Assembly: GCA_913058555.1 (NCBI GenBank)
Contig: CAJXRJ010000409.1
Span: forward strand, 1 to 6,929
Direction of reading: 5' to 3'
DNA length: 6,929 nucleotides
Source of the DNA: an uncultured bacterium
GTDB taxonomy: Bacteria > Planctomycetota > UBA1135 > GCA-002686595
The notes beneath the pieces were generated by a model. It ran no database searches and had not been told where the DNA came from. It was given only the letters and a program-made list of their open reading frames with translations. Position numbers and translations under genes: made by a program. Positions 6,086 to 6,929 of the stretch are shown here, piece after piece (position 1 is the stretch's first letter; the number at the start of each line of letters is the position of its first letter).

Positions 6086-6111
6086 GGGCCCCGTGGGAAT
6101 ACCCAGGGCCC
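6086..6111 (-). terminator. Strong hairpin just after the sigma gene, terminator-like but no T-run
   Basis: GGGCCC (6086-6091) pairs with GGGCCC (6106-6111), and inside it TGGG (6094-6097) pairs with CCCA (6102-6105) around the loop AATA; a two-base CG bulge (6092-6093) separates the stems. That makes 10 base pairs, mostly G-C, beginning 6 nt after the sigma stop codon. No T-run follows on the minus strand, so it may be a U-less terminator or an mRNA 3' end stabiliser. Confidence 0.5.
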
Positions 6112-6117
6112 CCTCCA

Positions 6118-6780
6118 TCAGGTTTTGTCCTCTGGGCCTTCCCCGAGGACGGCTTTTAGCTTCTCGCCCAGCTTCGCCTCGGCCCTCCGGAGCATCATCC
6201 GCACGGCGTCCTCGCTCTTGCCCCCCATGCGCTCGCCTGCCTCGCGGAGCTGCAGCCCCTCGAAGAACACGAGCGAGATCGCCTTGCGGTGCTCGTCGGA
6301 GAGCTCGCCAAGGGATTCCCTGAGGAGCTCGAAGTTCTCGTCGCGTTGGACCACCTTCGTCACCGAGAGGTCCCCGGAGACGAAATCCATCGGCGTGGGC
6401 GCGTCGTCCCCCGACGAGCCGCTGTCCATGGCCCGCTCCCTCGACTGATCACGCTTGCCCGCGGAGTAGAACTCGGCCTTGTCGCGGATCTTGTTCTGGA
6501 GGATCTGCACGAGCCAACGGAGCAGAGACCCCTGCCCCTGGTACTCGTACCGAGAGAAGTCCCGGGTCGCCTCGCGGAACGTCGTCTGCGCCAGGTCCAC
6601 GGGGTCCTCTTTCAGTCGGAGCCTCGGGCCGAGCTTGCGCCGCGCCACCTCCACCATCGTCTGGTGGTAGCGTGCGAACAGGTCGTTCAGGGCATCGGGA
6701 TCGCCTTCGTGGGCCCGGTCAACGAGATCACGGATCTCATCGTCGCCGGAGGGCGCTTTGTCGTCGTCGGAAGCAGTCAT
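6118..6780 (-). CDS. ECF-type sigma-70 family RNA polymerase sigma factor
   Basis: A 220-residue sigma factor with only regions 2 and 4, the ECF layout, which directs RNA polymerase core to a special promoter set. Region 2 spans about 15-105: GDPDALNDLFARYHQ (26-40) and PVDLAQTTFREATRDF (60-75, the DLxQ core-binding helix), then GSLLRWLVQILQNKIRD (84-100, the -10 melting and recognition part). A polar acidic linker (about 105-140) leads to region 4: LGELSDEHRKAISLVFFEGL (158-177) and a helix-turn-helix LREAGERMGGKSEDAVRMML (178-197) for the -35 element. The style, with RLKEDPVDLAQ and a long charged N-terminus, recalls sigma factors abundant in Planctomycetota. ATG 6780 is chosen over TTG 6837 because upstream codons run through an inverted repeat and the likely promoter. 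No anti-sigma factor gene is downstream; the upstream side is cut off by the fragment end. Targets unknown. Confidence 0.92.
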   Translation of the reverse strand: MTASDDDKAPSGDDEIRDLVDRAHEGDPDALNDLFARYHQTMVEVARRKLGPRLRLKEDPVDLAQTTFREATRDFSRYEYQGQGSLLRWLVQILQNKIRDKAEFYSAGKRDQSRERAMDSGSSGDDAPTPMDFVSGDLSVTKVVQRDENFELLRESLGELSDEHRKAISLVFFEGLQLREAGERMGGKSEDAVRMMLRRAEAKLGEKLKAVLGEGPEDKT

Positions 6781-6785
6781 GGGAA

Positions 6786-6803
6786 TGGCCAGATGATAGG
6801 CCA
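6786..6803 (-). promoter_or_regulatory. Candidate sigma-gene -10 box inside an inverted repeat
   Basis: On the minus strand TATCAT (6798-6793) matches TATAAT at 5 of 6 positions and ends 12 nt before the ATG, so the mRNA leader would be only about 6 nt, in keeping with the lack of a ribosome site. The box is framed by TGGCC (6786-6790) and GGCCA (6799-6803), arms of an 18-bp inverted repeat that could be an operator. No good -35 hexamer is seen (best GGGACG). Confidence 0.4.
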
Positions 6804-6831
6804 CCCTCCTGCCCGCGTCCCGGGGCGCAAT

Positions 6832-6875
6832 CCCCAATCCTCGCTGCGGGATTCGAGAACAGCCGAAGATTGGGG
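6832..6875. repeat. Long inverted repeat upstream of the sigma gene
   Basis: CCCCAATC (6832-6839) pairs with GATTGGGG (6868-6875), then after one mismatch TCG (6841-6843) with CGA (6864-6866), then CTG (6844-6846) with CAG (6860-6862) across a bulged C; the loop is 13 nt. That makes 14 base pairs. No T-run follows on either strand, so it looks more like a protein-binding site or leader structure than a terminator. It lies about 50-95 bp before the sigma ATG. Confidence 0.7.
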
Positions 6876-6899
6876 CACCCCGAGAGGGCCCCAGCCCCC

Positions 6900-6929
6900 C
6901 TGTCTCTTATACACATCTGACGCTGCCGA
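6900..6929 (-). other. Residual Nextera adapter at the right end (non-biological)
   Basis: CTGTCTCTTATACACATCT (6900-6918) is the reverse complement of the Tn5 mosaic end, and GACGCTGCCGA (6919-6929) is part of the same read-1 side adapter as at the left end. Frames running into it end in the artefact peptide LSLIHI. Genomic sequence stops at 6899. Confidence 0.98.

Noticed and set aside
5892..6323. + strand open frame with GGYRGGYRGG repeats
   Set aside because: The repeats are only the 12-bp tandem array in translation; the rest is antisense to the sigma gene and there is no ribosome site.
6672..6920. + strand open frame ending in LSLIHI
   Set aside because: Its last residues are coded by adapter and the rest is antisense to the sigma gene and its upstream region.

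Overview
The window is one 6.9 kb fragment of GC-rich bacterial DNA with Illumina Nextera/Tn5 adapter left at both ends (1-48 and 6900-6929), so only about 49-6899 is genomic. The organism looks like a Gram-negative (diderm) bacterium: two genes encode lipoproteins with clear lipoboxes, and the ECF sigma factor resembles those common in Planctomycetota and some other environmental phyla. That taxonomic lean rests on recalled protein style and GC content only. Clear Shine-Dalgarno sequences are rare here, which fits such lineages but does not prove the assignment.

Layout from left to right: a Nudix hydrolase gene (68-658, + strand) converges tail to tail, 8 bp apart, on a four-gene block read leftwards from the minus strand. 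In order of transcription the block is xdhC (5639-4845), a multi-membrane GT-C-like glycosyltransferase with a C-terminal TPR domain (4848-2890, overlapping xdhC by ATGA), a sulfatase-superfamily lipoprotein (2821-1307) and a small DUF4136-like lipoprotein (1284-667). Gaps are -4, 68 and 22 bp, so an operon is plausible. Further right, all on the minus strand, are a complete tRNA-Val(CAC) gene with encoded CCA (5927-5852) and an ECF-type sigma-70 family gene (6780-6118). The sigma gene has a possible -10 box only a few bases before its ATG and two inverted repeats upstream.

The last three genes of the block look like cell-envelope functions: a membrane glycosyltransferase, a surface-anchored alkaline-phosphatase-superfamily enzyme and a lipoprotein. 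Their coupling to a molybdenum-cofactor chaperone gene (xdhC), with no xanthine dehydrogenase genes in view, is unexplained. The sulfatase-like protein has Thr-Leu-Pro-Ala-His where true sulfatases carry Cys/Ser-X-Pro-X-Arg, so it is probably not a formylglycine sulfatase.

The non-coding DNA holds most of the unexplained structure: a two-part direct repeat placed about 50-55 bp upstream of both xdhC and the tRNA, a 12-bp tandem repeat, a strong hairpin just after the sigma gene, and inverted repeats at the sigma promoter. I see no mobile element, CRISPR array, toxin-antitoxin pair or phage gene, and no clear evidence of a new defence or metabolic system. The operon and its regulatory repeats are the best leads.
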